Source: Candidatus Woesearchaeota archaeon (GTDB lineage: Archaea; Nanobdellota; Nanobdellia; Woesearchaeales; JACPBO01). Taken from it: 64,000 bases of DNA. The notes beneath the pieces were generated by a model. That model was not told the DNA's origin. It made no database searches and worked only from the letters and a program-made list of their open reading frames with translations. The stretch lies in contig JAUSCS010000006.1 of assembly GCA_030651135.1 (NCBI GenBank), forward strand, positions 380,851 through 444,850, given 5' to 3'. The position numbers and the translations under genes are program-made. This document shows positions 1-8,908 of the stretch, one piece after another (position 1 is the first letter of the stretch; every line of letters starts with the position of its first letter).

Positions 1-804
1 AGAACTTTACATGAGGGAGAATGGTGGTTTTCTGTAATAGATGTAGTGGCTGTTTTAACAGAACAAGAAGACTTTCAAACAGCAAGGAAATACTGGAATA
101 AGCTAAGCCAAAGGCTGAGAGAAGAAGGAAGCGAAGCGGTGACAAATTGTCACCAGTTGAAACTTCCTGCTGAAGATGGCAAATTAAGGGAAACAGACTG
201 CGCTAATACCAAAAATATGTTCAGAATCATCCAATCTATACCTTCTCCCAAGGCAGAGCCTTTCAAGCAGTGGCTTGCTCAGGTTGGCTATGAACGAGTT
301 CAGGAAATAGAAGATCCCGAACTTGCTCAAAAACGAATGAAGGAGCTTTATAGAGCTAAAGGTTATTCTGACGATTGGATAGAAAAAAGAGTTCGTGGAA
401 TTGCCATAAGGGACGAATTGACAGACGAATGGAAGAAAAGAGGAGTAGAAGCTGAAAGGGAATTTGCCATTTTAACAGCAGAAATTTCTAAAGCAACTTT
501 TGGCATGACTCCGAACGAATATAAGAACTTTAAGGGACTGAAAAAAGAGAACTTGCGAGACCATATGGATGATTTGGAACTGATTTTTTCAATGTTAGGA
601 GAAAAAGTATCGACAGAAATCACGAGAAAAGAAGATGCGCAGGGATACACAGAAGTTGAAGGTACTGCCAAAAGAGGCGGAAGAGTAGCTGGCAATGCAC
701 GAAAAGACACAGAAAAAGAATTAGGGCGCCCTATCACATCAAGAGAAAACTATCTTTCTGAACCAGAGAAAAAGAAAAAGTTAGAAGATAAGAGTAAAAA
801 GTAA
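1..804 (+). CDS. Bro-N / DinD-like DNA-damage-inducible protein, 5' truncated by window edge
   Basis: The frame is open from base 1, so the true start lies outside the window. The visible N-terminus (LHEGEWWFSVIDVVAVLTEQ) is the WWFSVxDVVxxL signature of the Bro-N domain found in phage antirepressors and DinD-like proteins. Further on come the family features ARKYWNKLSQRL and GYERVQEIEDPELAQ, then a charged C-terminus rich in Lys and Glu. These proteins are small DNA-binding or stress-response factors often carried by mobile DNA; the exact role in archaea is unknown. It converges on the ribosomal protein operon. Family call is firm, function is not. Confidence 0.8.
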   Translation, partial: RTLHEGEWWFSVIDVVAVLTEQEDFQTARKYWNKLSQRLREEGSEAVTNCHQLKLPAEDGKLRETDCANTKNMFRIIQSIPSPKAEPFKQWLAQVGYERVQEIEDPELAQKRMKELYRAKGYSDDWIEKRVRGIAIRDELTDEWKKRGVEAEREFAILTAEISKATFGMTPNEYKNFKGLKKENLRDHMDDLELIFSMLGEKVSTEITRKEDAQGYTEVEGTAKRGGRVAGNARKDTEKELGRPITSRENYLSEPEKKKKLEDKSKK

Positions 805-840
805 TCCTCATATTAATCACTCAATCATTAAAGATTGCAA

Positions 841-1608
841 TCAATAAACCTTCATCAGCTTCCTCAGGCCCATGCTGAAGATCAAAGACAGAATGATATA
901 AGTCCCAAGCCAGCCGAATCTTCCTTTTAACCAACCGCCTTCTTGGATGCCAAATAGGTTCATAACAATCATCTTCTCATTCCCGACTGTTATCTTCTTG
1001 ATCATGCTGTCTTTCAATATGATCTCAGGCTGTTTGTAAGTGCGTCCTTTTGTGATCAGCAATTCATTGCTGTAAGTCTTGTTATTCAGAGAATATGTTA
1101 ATTTATATTCTCCTTCCTTCCCATTCAATTTAAACATAGCTTTATTATTGACAATCTGCTGCGTTGCATTTCCAAGCACCATAATCCCTTCAGGCATTAT
1201 GCTTAATGCCGCTGCTCCTGTTGCTCCTTCAACAAGATCAAGCGTCACATTAAAATCCTGGCCAGGCAGTATTGGATGATAATCAAAATTAGCAGCAAGC
1301 CATCCGTAAATAAGTATTATAGGCAGCAGAGTGATCAATGTCGGCCTCATCGAATGCGACATATATTTCATATTAATTTCCATTGATTTTTTCTGTATTT
1401 CCATAACCCTTTTAGGATCACTCTTATTCTGCTTCATCTCAGCCTGATACTTCTTAAGATCGTCTTTCATCTCTTTCATCAGTTTTTGATTCGTCAGATA
1501 CTTGTAAGCAACTATTATAATAAGTGAAATCAGGAGAGAAATTATAAAAATAGCCAAAAAAGTATTCAGCTGGAGAAGAGGCCCTAAAACAGGATCTAAA
1601 AAGCTCAT
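841..1608 (-). CDS. EMC3/TMCO1-like membrane insertase (DUF106)
   Basis: About 255 residues. A membrane segment near the N-terminus is followed by a charged region with KEMKDDLKKYQAEMKQ and the family-typical QKKSMEINMKYMSHSMRPTL, a second membrane segment, a periplasm-side beta-rich insert of about 110 residues and a last membrane segment. This is the archaeal member of the YidC/Oxa1/EMC3 superfamily, which inserts membrane proteins co-translationally. The start at MSFLDP is chosen over a codon 12 nt upstream because GGTGGAG lies a few bases before it. The location just downstream of secY is the usual archaeal arrangement. Confidence 0.85.
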   Translation of the reverse strand: MSFLDPVLGPLLQLNTFLAIFIISLLISLIIIVAYKYLTNQKLMKEMKDDLKKYQAEMKQNKSDPKRVMEIQKKSMEINMKYMSHSMRPTLITLLPIILIYGWLAANFDYHPILPGQDFNVTLDLVEGATGAAALSIMPEGIMVLGNATQQIVNNKAMFKLNGKEGEYKLTYSLNNKTYSNELLITKGRTYKQPEIILKDSMIKKITVGNEKMIVMNLFGIQEGGWLKGRFGWLGTYIILSLIFSMGLRKLMKVY

Positions 1609-1609
1609 T

Positions 1610-1888
1610 TTACACTCCACCTACAAATTTGCGCATCATGGGATTCATGCCCATCAACCTGTCAAAAACCACCATCATAGATATAGGGTATATTGCTACG
1701 TTCCACCGCATCAAGTGGTTTTTGAGCATGCTCAAAAAATTTCCATAATGTGCCGATACATTGACTTTCAGCCACCAATGCCGATATTGGTGGAAAATTT
1801 TTGACATTTTACAAAAAGCTTGGCTAAAAGTATGCAATGAGGCATTAGCAATGCCTCGGAACGATTGTAGTTGCTGATTCATTTTCAT
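1610..1888 (-). CDS. small ORF between secY and DUF106 gene, interrupted by repeat element copy A
   Basis: The ATG overlaps the secY stop (ATGA), which suggests coupled translation. Read straight through it gives 92 residues, but the middle 144 nt is copy A of the two-hairpin element. If that is removed the product is a 44-residue peptide ending with NRLMGMNPMMRKFVGGV. That tail resembles the SecY C-terminus (MNPMMRKFMSG), so a local duplication of the secY end is possible. I do not recognise a family. Many archaea have adk at this position; it is absent here. Confidence 0.4.
   Translation of the reverse strand: MKMNQQLQSFRGIANASLHTFSQAFCKMSKIFHQYRHWWLKVNVSAHYGNFLSMLKNHLMRWNVAIYPISMMVVFDRLMGMNPMMRKFVGGV
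1660..1806 (-). repeat. two-hairpin intron-like element, copy A
   Basis: On the minus strand the element runs from TGTCA (1806) to TGACA (1660) and is preceded by AAAA. Hairpin 1 pairs TCAAAAATTTTCCA with TGGAAATTTTTTGA with one mismatch; relative to copy C, a G-C pair has become A-T on both sides. Then comes the palindrome GAGCATGCTC and hairpin 2, TCAAAAACCAC with GTGGTTTTTGA. A conserved internal segment (GATGCGGTGGAACGTAGC) is shared with copy C. It is 144 nt between the inferred excision points, so excision keeps frame in the host ORF. Confidence 0.75.
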
Positions 1889-3279
1889 CCACTCATAAAC
1901 TTTCTCATCATTGGATTCATGTCCATCATGTGCTGCTTTGCAATATCTTCATATAATCTATAAATAATCATAACAGCCAGTAAAATTCCAGTTCCGCTGC
2001 TTAATGCGCCAGAAACATCAGCAATCGATGCTAAAAATCCAACAAGAGCAGCTCCCATCACAGTCAAAGGCCATATATACCGGTCCAATAATCTTTCAAG
2101 CACTCTCGCATCTCTTCTGAATCCGGGAATCTGCAATCCAGAAGCCATCATCTGCTTTGCCTGGCTTTTCGCATCCATGCCGGATGTCTGGACCCAAAAC
2201 ATTGAAAAGATTATTGCGCCTCCAATCATAAATAAAGTATAGGCCGCAGCGCGCCATATGTCAAATCCTGTCAAGCTGCCCTCAATCAGGCTGCGTACAA
2301 TATTTGGCGGCGTAACTAAAAGCACAAACCCTGATGCAGGGCTTCCCTGAGATGTGAATGTTCCGAGCAATGGATGCCCCCAGTTCTGCAGCAATGTCGC
2401 AAGCAGCTGCACATTGGCCAATAAAGCTGCAACTAAAATAACAGGTATGTTGCTTGTGTAAATGAAATTCAAAGGCCATCTTATGCCGTGCCCTCTTATC
2501 CTTCCGAAGCTTAATGGTATCTCTATTTTCATCGCCTGCCCATAAACAGCTATTGCAAATACAACTATTGTTGCGATTATGGATGCAATTGCCAAGCCAG
2601 CTCCGATAGGATTCTGCGTAGCCAATGATCTGAAAAACTCAGGAATAGCCCCTACAAAACTCTCAGGATTAGTTACAGGATGCAGCCAGCTTAGCGCCCT
2701 TATGAAAATACTTTCTGAAACACCTGCAGCAATAAAAAGGCTGATTCCAGACCCGAAGCCCCATTTTGAAACAACTTCATCCATTAACAAAACAAGTATT
2801 CCGCCAAGGAATAATTGAAATATCAGCAAAAGCTCAAGTTGAAAATAAACTCCTGTTCCAATGAATCCGGGAGACGGAGCTAATCCGCCCATAAAAACAT
2901 AAATCGCAGCTTCAAGCAGTATGAAAAACACAGACAAGACCTTCTGCACGCCCTGGAAATATTGCTTCCCTTCATGCGTTGTCAAATCAAACTTCACTAT
3001 TCCGGATCCGTTCAATAACTGCAGTACAATTGACGCCGTTACTATCGGCCCAATTCCCAAAGACATTATCGAGCCAAATTTGGCGCCAAGAATAATTGCT
3101 AAAAACTCAAATCTTTGAAGCTGGTTCGGCCCCAAGCCAAAAAGAGGAATAAGGCTCAGAACATAAAAAAGAACAAGGATTATCAATGTCCACTTCAGCT
3201 TTTCCTTAAATGAAAGCACCCTCTGCTTCGGCCCCTCCACACCCGGAAGGTTCATCAGCAAATCTTGAAAACCAGGCAT
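1885..3279 (-). CDS. secY: preprotein translocase subunit SecY
   Basis: A 464-residue protein with ten hydrophobic segments, the plug-region sequence LGPIVTASIVLQLLNGSG and the cytosolic loop MKIEIPLSFGRIRGHGIRWPL characteristic of SecY/Sec61alpha. It forms the protein-conducting channel of the cytoplasmic membrane. It follows uL15 by 2 nt at the end of the ribosomal protein operon, the conserved position in archaea and bacteria. The C-terminal tail MNPMMRKFMSG is nearly repeated by the next small ORF. Confidence 0.97.
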   Translation of the reverse strand: MPGFQDLLMNLPGVEGPKQRVLSFKEKLKWTLIILVLFYVLSLIPLFGLGPNQLQRFEFLAIILGAKFGSIMSLGIGPIVTASIVLQLLNGSGIVKFDLTTHEGKQYFQGVQKVLSVFFILLEAAIYVFMGGLAPSPGFIGTGVYFQLELLLIFQLFLGGILVLLMDEVVSKWGFGSGISLFIAAGVSESIFIRALSWLHPVTNPESFVGAIPEFFRSLATQNPIGAGLAIASIIATIVVFAIAVYGQAMKIEIPLSFGRIRGHGIRWPLNFIYTSNIPVILVAALLANVQLLATLLQNWGHPLLGTFTSQGSPASGFVLLVTPPNIVRSLIEGSLTGFDIWRAAAYTLFMIGGAIIFSMFWVQTSGMDAKSQAKQMMASGLQIPGFRRDARVLERLLDRYIWPLTVMGAALVGFLASIADVSGALSSGTGILLAVMIIYRLYEDIAKQHMMDMNPMMRKFMSG

Positions 3280-3281
3280 TT

Positions 3282-3776
3282 TTATTTTTTAATTATCTCC
3301 TCTTTTTTTGTCTGTTTTGGCGGCAATTGCTTTTTTTCAGCTAGAATCACTTCTCCGCCCGCATTTTTTATTTTTTCAACTGCATTGCCGGATGCGTACT
3401 TAACATTTATCTTCAATTTTTTTGAAACATTTCCTGTTCCAAGCAATTTATTATATCCAATTTTCCCCAAATCAATATTATAAGTGCCTTTGTCCTCTGT
3501 TATCAACTTTTGCGAAATTAAAAAAAGAATCTTTTCCTGCAGGTCATTTAAATTTATTGCATTTATATTCTCTTGCATGCCGTGGTATTTAAATCCTTTT
3601 TTTCCGAAATATCTTTCTTTCCAGTAAAGAGTCTTCATCTGATCTGCTCTTTTCCCGGTTCCCGCTCTCCCTCTGCCTCCTCTGTTTCCCGCTCCTCTGT
3701 GCTTCTTCTTCGAGCCCCATCCGTGGGTGTGAGAGCCTCTCTGCCTGCTTACCTTTTTTCTTCTATTGACAGTCAT
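3282..3776 (-). CDS. rpl15: ribosomal protein uL15
   Basis: A 164-residue basic protein beginning with MTVNRRKKVSRQRGSHTHGWG and followed by the glycine/arginine-rich GAGNRGGRGRAGTGKR stretch, which are hallmarks of archaeal and eukaryotic L15. The C-terminal half carries the L18e/L15-type domain (ASGNAVEKIKNAGGEVI). It assembles into the large subunit around 23S rRNA. It sits directly between uL30 and secY, the canonical order. Confidence 0.96.
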   Translation of the reverse strand: MTVNRRKKVSRQRGSHTHGWGSKKKHRGAGNRGGRGRAGTGKRADQMKTLYWKERYFGKKGFKYHGMQENINAINLNDLQEKILFLISQKLITEDKGTYNIDLGKIGYNKLLGTGNVSKKLKINVKYASGNAVEKIKNAGGEVILAEKKQLPPKQTKKEEIIKK

Positions 3777-4133
3777 CTAAAGCATCCTCTTGATGAGATC
3801 ATTTATCTTATCTCCTCTATAGCCAAGAGCTCCGCCAACAGCGAAAGCATGCTTTAAGCCCTTTCTTCCATAGCCTTTTTTTGGAGAATTCAGCCTGCAG
3901 AATTTCTTGCCTTCTTTTTTTCTTTTTTCAACAAACTTTAAAGTTTCATCATCAATCTCGCCCCATGCAACATAGTTTTCGGCTTTTTTAATCATGCCTT
4001 TATTTGCAGGAGTATCGTCAATCACAATGCAAAAATTCCTTTTATGGAGATTAAGCATAGTTAGAGTGTCTTTTATCCCGCTCTTTATTCCAGTAGTTCC
4101 CCTCACCCTTACAATTGCCAGTTTTTTAGTCAT
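3777..4133 (-). CDS. rpl30: ribosomal protein uL30
   Basis: 118 residues. KKLAIVRVRGTTGIKSGIKDTL is the N-terminal strand-helix of uL30 and FCRLNSPKKGYGRKGLKHAF the archaeal/eukaryotic C-terminal extension. It is somewhat shorter than the roughly 150 residues usual for archaea. It begins right after uS5 and ends right before uL15. Confidence 0.95.
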   Translation of the reverse strand: MTKKLAIVRVRGTTGIKSGIKDTLTMLNLHKRNFCIVIDDTPANKGMIKKAENYVAWGEIDDETLKFVEKRKKEGKKFCRLNSPKKGYGRKGLKHAFAVGGALGYRGDKINDLIKRML

Positions 4134-4134
4134 T

Positions 4135-4998
4135 TTATTTCTTTACCCTTCCTTCTGCTGCTCCTGTTTCTTCAATATTGCGCGTGCTTGCTTTCATCTT
4201 CATAGTTTGCTTTAAAGCCTCAAAACATGCATTAACAAGATTGACCTTTGTCACTGTCTGGCCAAGCGAATCAGACCAAGCATCCTTTATTCCCGCCAGC
4301 CTTAATATCTTCTGGCATTCTGGCTCGAGCACCAATCCTGTTCCTTTTGGCGCAGGCATTAATGTCAATCTTACTGATCCGCACTTGCCAACAACCTTAA
4401 AAGGAATAGAATGCGGTGTCCTGCAGCCGCACTGCCAGCTTCCGCACCCTCTTCTTATCTTTATCATATTTAATTTAGCGCTTTTCATTGCCTTTTCTCT
4501 TGCAGGAACTGTCTCGCGCGCCTTTCCATAGCCCATGCCGATGTGGCCGTTGCGGTTACCAATTATAACGACAGTTGAGAATCTTGGCTTGTTTCCCTCT
4601 CTTGTTTTCTTCTGCGTCTGCCTGAAAACCCTTCTCTTACCGCCGCCAAACTTTCCTTTCGACTGGCCGATAAGAAGCAGGTCAATCTCGGCATCAGGCA
4701 TCAAAATATCAACAATCTCGGGCTCCATTATTTTCAGGCCGTTGTCAATTATCTGGTCAATGTCATTAATCTCCCCGCTTTTCACCTTTTTGCCAATGCT
4801 TGTTTTAGGGGTCCATCTTTCCCTGTCAAACGATCCTTTTGGGATTTCCTTCTCAATCTCTTCTTCCTCAGGAACTACTTCTATTACATCTTTGGCTTCT
4901 ATTTCGAGCTTTTCCTCTTCAGCAACTTCAGGCGCGATTATGCTCTCTTCGGGTTTTTTGATTTCTTCAGTTTTTTCTTCAATATTTTCTTTCTTCAT
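4135..4998 (-). CDS. rps5: ribosomal protein uS5 with long acidic N-terminal extension
   Basis: 287 residues. The first 60 or so are a low-complexity Glu/Lys/Ile-rich extension not needed in typical uS5. The conserved core follows: KGKFGGGKRRVFRQTQKKTREGN, then GHIGMGYGKARETVPAREKA and the archaeal GSWQCGC..PHSIPF element, and C-terminal APKGTGLVLEPECQKILRLAGI. It acts in decoding fidelity at the mRNA entry side of the small subunit. It overlaps uL18 by 4 nt. The acidic extension may be lineage-specific. Confidence 0.95.
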   Translation of the reverse strand: MKKENIEEKTEEIKKPEESIIAPEVAEEEKLEIEAKDVIEVVPEEEEIEKEIPKGSFDRERWTPKTSIGKKVKSGEINDIDQIIDNGLKIMEPEIVDILMPDAEIDLLLIGQSKGKFGGGKRRVFRQTQKKTREGNKPRFSTVVIIGNRNGHIGMGYGKARETVPAREKAMKSAKLNMIKIRRGCGSWQCGCRTPHSIPFKVVGKCGSVRLTLMPAPKGTGLVLEPECQKILRLAGIKDAWSDSLGQTVTKVNLVNACFEALKQTMKMKASTRNIEETGAAEGRVKK

Positions 4999-5501
4999 TT
5001 TGCCAATATCTTCTCCTTTACACTTGTAAACATTTTTTGAACTTCTTTTTTAGTGTGATCCTGGATGTGCTTCCCGCTTGTCCTGTTCTCGTCAGGCAGT
5101 ATCTCTTTTGAATGCGGAACATCTATCCCTGCATCAAGCACGCCTTTTAGCGCAGCATATATCCTTGAAGCTTTTATTGATCTCTGCATTCCGATATCGA
5201 GCACGACATCCCCGATCTTTTTCTCCTTCATTTTTTTGCCGAACAAAAGTCCGGTAAGATAAGCGGCAGGTATGTTGCCTTTATTAATGTTCCATCCGAA
5301 TTTCTCAAGCTCGCCCGAATGCGCAGACGCCAGTATCTTGTCGCCTGGAGGGTGATACTCTGCAACCTGCAGGCTGATATTTTTCAATGACGTTCTTATC
5401 ACTAAGCGGCTTTTATTTGACAGCAGCAAAGCTAGTCTCTTTTTATAGTCTGTTTTTCCGGTTCTCCTTCTTCTGTATCTTACTGTAGATATGTTTTTCA
5501 T
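4995..5501 (-). CDS. rpl18: ribosomal protein uL18
   Basis: 168 residues with YRRRRTGKTDYKKRLALLLS, the archaeal uL18 start, and the core AAYLTGLLFGKKMK. It binds 5S rRNA in the central protuberance of the large subunit. Four-base overlaps with both neighbours (eL19 upstream, uS5 downstream) indicate coupled translation. Confidence 0.96.
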   Translation of the reverse strand: MKNISTVRYRRRRTGKTDYKKRLALLLSNKSRLVIRTSLKNISLQVAEYHPPGDKILASAHSGELEKFGWNINKGNIPAAYLTGLLFGKKMKEKKIGDVVLDIGMQRSIKASRIYAALKGVLDAGIDVPHSKEILPDENRTSGKHIQDHTKKEVQKMFTSVKEKILAK

Positions 5502-5950
5502 TTTAGTTTGGCCAGTTTATGCTCCTGTATGTACAGCTCAAGATGCCTCTTGCTTCTGAAAAATCCGCCCTTAACCTTGGCATAAAGCTCATAAAACACC
5601 GTATTGTCAATGCTTTTTTTAGCCTTCAGCATCTTCAAAAACCTTCTTTGCAGCCTCACAGCATTCATCCATCTTCTTTTAGGAGGCAATCTTGCCGTAT
5701 TTCTTCCTTTCCTGCTGCCGAATCCCTTGTGCCTTCCCTGCTTTTTTTTCAGATGCCGTGTTTTTGCCTTGAATCTTGAAATCCCTTTTTTCTGCACTCT
5801 CACTATTGCATTGTTGTTTATCAGCGACCTTATATCTGCCTTTGTTATGGCTTCTTTTATCTCTTCAAGCCTTTCAACATCAAGCCTTATTCTTTTAGGC
5901 GAACATTTCAAAACCTGAGCCGCTAATCTTTTTTGAATTTTAAGTTCCAT
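5498..5950 (-). CDS. rpl19e: ribosomal protein eL19
   Basis: 150 residues with KIQKRLAAQVLKCSPKRIRLD at the start and the helix-rich KKQGRHKGFGSRKGRNTARLP core. eL19 is shared only by archaea and eukaryotes and contributes to inter-subunit bridges. Its position between eL32 and uL18 is the standard archaeal order. Confidence 0.96.
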   Translation of the reverse strand: MELKIQKRLAAQVLKCSPKRIRLDVERLEEIKEAITKADIRSLINNNAIVRVQKKGISRFKAKTRHLKKKQGRHKGFGSRKGRNTARLPPKRRWMNAVRLQRRFLKMLKAKKSIDNTVFYELYAKVKGGFFRSKRHLELYIQEHKLAKLK

Positions 5951-5951
5951 T

Positions 5952-6521
5952 TTACATCGCGCCTTTCTTTGTCAGTACTTTTTCTTTTTCAAGCTTCTCC
6001 TGCTTTTTCCTTTCATCATCACTCAACTCTGGCGTGATTTTTTCTTCCAATTTCTCTGATTTTTTCTCTTCTTTTTTTGTTTCTTTCTGCTCTATGTGCT
6101 TCTTTTTTCTTTCCTTGAATTTATCTTCCTGTTCTTTTAAATAAGATTCAACATTCTTAATATTAAGCACTTTAATCCCAAGTTCCATCGCCTTTTTTAA
6201 AATCTCAAATTTCTTTTTCATTCCAACAGTTGCAGCAATCATTGCGCCTTCTGTTTTCGCATTTATTTTTTTAAGGTCATCAACTGTATGCACAAATATC
6301 TGCTTCAATCCCGATGGATGCAGGTATTTCACTTCGAGCGGCGAACCCCACCCGTGGGCAACGCACCTTATCTTTCCCTTGAAATGATGCCTCATTTTTG
6401 AATGGATCCCTTTTGGCTTTCTCCATTTTCTTCCAAGCTCTTTCTTTTTATGATAGTCCTGCCTGAGAAAAATAGGCTTCTTTGCCTTGATCGCTTTTCT
6501 CAATTCAAGCAGTTTGCTCAT
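5952..6521 (-). CDS. rpl32e: ribosomal protein eL32 with long charged C-terminal tail
   Basis: 189 residues. The eL32 core (RQDYHKKKELGRKWRKPKGI, HPSGLKQIFVHTVDDL) occupies about the first 120 residues. The last 65 or so are a Lys/Glu-rich, probably helical or coiled tail (KEQEDKFKERKKKHIEQK). Most archaeal eL32 proteins are nearer 130 residues, so the tail is an add-on. It overlaps uL6 by 4 nt. Confidence 0.94.
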   Translation of the reverse strand: MSKLLELRKAIKAKKPIFLRQDYHKKKELGRKWRKPKGIHSKMRHHFKGKIRCVAHGWGSPLEVKYLHPSGLKQIFVHTVDDLKKINAKTEGAMIAATVGMKKKFEILKKAMELGIKVLNIKNVESYLKEQEDKFKERKKKHIEQKETKKEEKKSEKLEEKITPELSDDERKKQEKLEKEKVLTKKGAM

Positions 6522-7066
6522 TTTACTTCCTTCCCGTCTTTTATTATTATATAAATTCCGTCTTGAAAAATTCTCGGATCGTAATTCGGCCTTTTTGTAA
6601 GCTGCTCTATATCTGCTGCTGCCTGGCCGGCAAGCTCCTTATTTGCAGATTCAATTGTTATTTCGCTGCCTTCAATCTTTACACTGGCGCCTTTTTTCAG
6701 CTTCAGTTTTCTTGGTATTTTTTCTCCCAAAAAATTTTTAACAGTAAGATCGCTGCCGGCAATTGAAACATTCATCGGAAAATGCCCTGAGCAGATCTTT
6801 AATTTATACACGTGCGGCTCCCTGATGCCCTCAATAAGGTTTTTGATATGGGCCCTGAACGACCCTACGAGTTTCTTCTCCTTTTTCGAGCTTTTTTTAG
6901 TGGTTAATTTCAGCTTATTGCCTTCCAGCACTAACTTTATTTTCTCACTGGCAAGCTTCTTCGACGCTTCGTTTTTCCCAGACTTTAATGTCAATATATC
7001 ATCAGTTAATTTAGCATCAACACCTGCTGGAATTTCTATAATTGCTTCAATTGCGCCCCTTTTCAT
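6518..7066 (-). CDS. rpl6: ribosomal protein uL6
   Basis: 182 residues with two repeated beta-alpha domains typical of uL6. The second holds HVYKLKICSGHFPMNVSI and the near-C-terminal RPNYDPRIFQDGIYII, a close match to the archaeal family. It binds 23S rRNA near the sarcin-ricin loop. It lies between uS8 and eL32 as in other archaea. Confidence 0.96.
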   Translation of the reverse strand: MKRGAIEAIIEIPAGVDAKLTDDILTLKSGKNEASKKLASEKIKLVLEGNKLKLTTKKSSKKEKKLVGSFRAHIKNLIEGIREPHVYKLKICSGHFPMNVSIAGSDLTVKNFLGEKIPRKLKLKKGASVKIEGSEITIESANKELAGQAAADIEQLTKRPNYDPRIFQDGIYIIIKDGKEVK

Positions 7067-7067
7067 T

Positions 7068-7457
7068 TCAGTAGCAATAGGCTATCAGCCTGCCCCCAAG
7101 TTTTTCCTTTTTAGCATCTTCATCGCTTTTCAGCCCCTTGTTTGTTGAAACGATCAATACGCCGAAATTTTTTGCCGGCAGATATCTTTTTTCAAATTTC
7201 TCAAAATTATCTTTGCTTACGCTGTGCCTTGGCTTTATGACTCCGCACTTGTTTATGCTGCCGAGAAGATTGACTGTTAGATACAATCCTCTTCTTGTTT
7301 CATCTTCTTTGAACGATCCTATATAATTATGTCTATTCATGATATTGAGGACATCTTTAACTATTTTTGAGCCCTTCACAACACATTCCTTTCTGCCTAT
7401 TTTTTCAGCGTTCATTATAGACGATAACACATCTGAAATTGGATCATTTAATGCCAT
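7068..7457 (-). CDS. rps8: ribosomal protein uS8
   Basis: 129 residues when started at MALNDPISDVLSSIMNAEK, the usual uS8 N-terminus. GAGGT lies about 8 nt before this ATG, which decides against a start 33 nt upstream that would reach into uS14. The C-terminal core has GVLIVSTNKGLKSDEDA and ends GGRLIAYCY. It binds the central domain of 16S rRNA. Confidence 0.95.
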   Translation of the reverse strand: MALNDPISDVLSSIMNAEKIGRKECVVKGSKIVKDVLNIMNRHNYIGSFKEDETRRGLYLTVNLLGSINKCGVIKPRHSVSKDNFEKFEKRYLPAKNFGVLIVSTNKGLKSDEDAKKEKLGGRLIAYCY

Positions 7458-7467
7458 TTTTTTAACC

Positions 7468-7698
7468 TCAACTGTATTTTTTCCAGCCAATCCTCACAGC
7501 AATATCGCGGAAGCACTGCCTGCAAAGATTTAAGCCATATTTGCCTATGTGGCCGCCTGTTCTCCCGCAGCGCCTGCATTTTTTTGTTCCAATGCCGTAC
7601 TTTCTTTCTTTCGGCGTGTTGAACTTTGCAAATCTCTTCAGCTTTGCTGGCTTTGCCCTGAGCTGCTTCAATAATTTTTTATAATAGCTTGTAGTCAT
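7468..7698 (-). CDS. rps14: ribosomal protein uS14, zinc-binding form
   Basis: 76 residues with a four-cysteine zinc site (CRRCGRTGG ... [10 protein letters not shown]). The zinc form is general in archaea. It overlaps the uL5 stop by 4 nt (ATGA). It lies in the head of the small subunit. Confidence 0.96.
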   Translation of the reverse strand: MTTSYYKKLLKQLRAKPAKLKRFAKFNTPKERKYGIGTKKCRRCGRTGGHIGKYGLNLCRQCFRDIAVRIGWKKYS

Positions 7699-8225
7699 TC
7701 TTCATCGCCTATTTTTATGCTGAAATTTTTTTTCATGAAATTCATTGCGTCCTCTTTTTTAATCTGGTGGTCTTTTGCTATCTTGCCTTTGCAGATTTTT
7801 CTTTTTTTAACCCTGAACCCCGGCCTTTCTAAAGTAACGCAGGCTTCCAGGCCGATTACTCCTATTTCTGGGTCATATTTCACATTAGGTATGTCAATAT
7901 ACTCAGGAATTCCGAATGCCATGTTTCCATAATCATCAAACTGGCTTTCTTTCAGCTTATTTGCCTTTGATTCGAGCAGCCTTTTCAGCAGCTCAGTCGC
8001 CTTTTTCCCCCTCAATGTAACTTTGCAGCCAATCGGCAATCCAGGCCTTAAGCCCCATGTAGGAATTCTTTTATTTGTAACAGTCTTTATTGGAGCCATG
8101 CCAGTCATGCTCTTCAGCAGCTTCACTCCCTTCTCTAATAATGTCTGGTCTTTTCCTGCCCCGATATTCAGTGTCAGCTTCTCTATCCTTATTTCCTTCA
8201 TTATATTGGTTTGCATTTTGCTCAT
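7695..8225 (-). CDS. rpl5: ribosomal protein uL5
   Basis: 176 residues with [18 protein letters not shown] and [22 protein letters not shown], both diagnostic for archaeal uL5. It binds 5S rRNA with uL18. It overlaps eS4 by 4 nt. Confidence 0.96.
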   Translation of the reverse strand: MSKMQTNIMKEIRIEKLTLNIGAGKDQTLLEKGVKLLKSMTGMAPIKTVTNKRIPTWGLRPGLPIGCKVTLRGKKATELLKRLLESKANKLKESQFDDYGNMAFGIPEYIDIPNVKYDPEIGVIGLEACVTLERPGFRVKKRKICKGKIAKDHQIKKEDAMNFMKKNFSIKIGDEE

Positions 8226-8908
8226 TCAGTTTTTATTAGCTGCTTTTCCTTTCCCACGACAAAGCAATGCTCTTTTTTGGCTTCAAATTTTTTGCCTTTT
8301 GAGTTCAGAGCTATAGTATCGCCTTTTATTTCTTCGATAACTGCCAATTCAGCGGTGTGCTTCCCGCCAGTTGTATAAGCGCTTGCCCCCTTTTCAAATT
8401 TCAGCGCGCTGATTATTTTCTGATCAGGCAAATTCAAAACAAGCACATCATTGGATTTATAATCGTTTTTTTCAACTAAAACATTTCTGCCGTCGCCAAG
8501 GTTCAGCTGCATCTTGCCGCCGCACATTATAGTTTTGTTTATTATTTTGGACAATTTTATTTTCGCTTCATCCTCGCTTATTTTGGCCAGCCTAAGCCTT
8601 CCTTTTTTATCGAGCAATACTCTGAAATTCTCTTTTGTCTCAGGTATTGAAAGGACATCCATCAGGCCGACAAGGAAACGCGGCTCTTTTCTTCTTTTTC
8701 CATCCACCAATATCTCTTTGCTGTTCAGGATATGCTTCACTTCCTTGTTGTTTTTTGCAATGCCCAATATATCCTTTAATATTATCGTTAGTGGTGTGCC
8801 TAATTCGAGCGAATGAGCCCCGGCTAAAGGCCTTGTAATAAATTTCGTCCCTTTCCTTTTAATTGGCCACGACTTTGGCGCTGCCAGTCTTTTTAGGTGT
8901 TTTTTCAT
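8222..8908 (-). CDS. rps4e: ribosomal protein eS4
   Basis: 228 residues starting MKKHLKRLAAPKSWPIKRK, the canonical eS4 N-terminus, with an S4-like RNA-binding domain (KEILVDGKRRKEPRFLVGLMD) and a C-terminal KOW-type region. It is found only in archaea and eukaryotes. The start lies inside the last 50 nt of uL24; the strong N-terminal match makes me keep it. Confidence 0.95.
   Translation of the reverse strand: MKKHLKRLAAPKSWPIKRKGTKFITRPLAGAHSLELGTPLTIILKDILGIAKNNKEVKHILNSKEILVDGKRRKEPRFLVGLMDVLSIPETKENFRVLLDKKGRLRLAKISEDEAKIKLSKIINKTIMCGGKMQLNLGDGRNVLVEKNDYKSNDVLVLNLPDQKIISALKFEKGASAYTTGGKHTAELAVIEEIKGDTIALNSKGKKFEAKKEHCFVVGKEKQLIKTE

Noticed and set aside
3265-5029. Plus-strand open frames across the ribosomal protein operon
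   Set aside because: They are antisense shadows of strongly conserved ribosomal protein genes.
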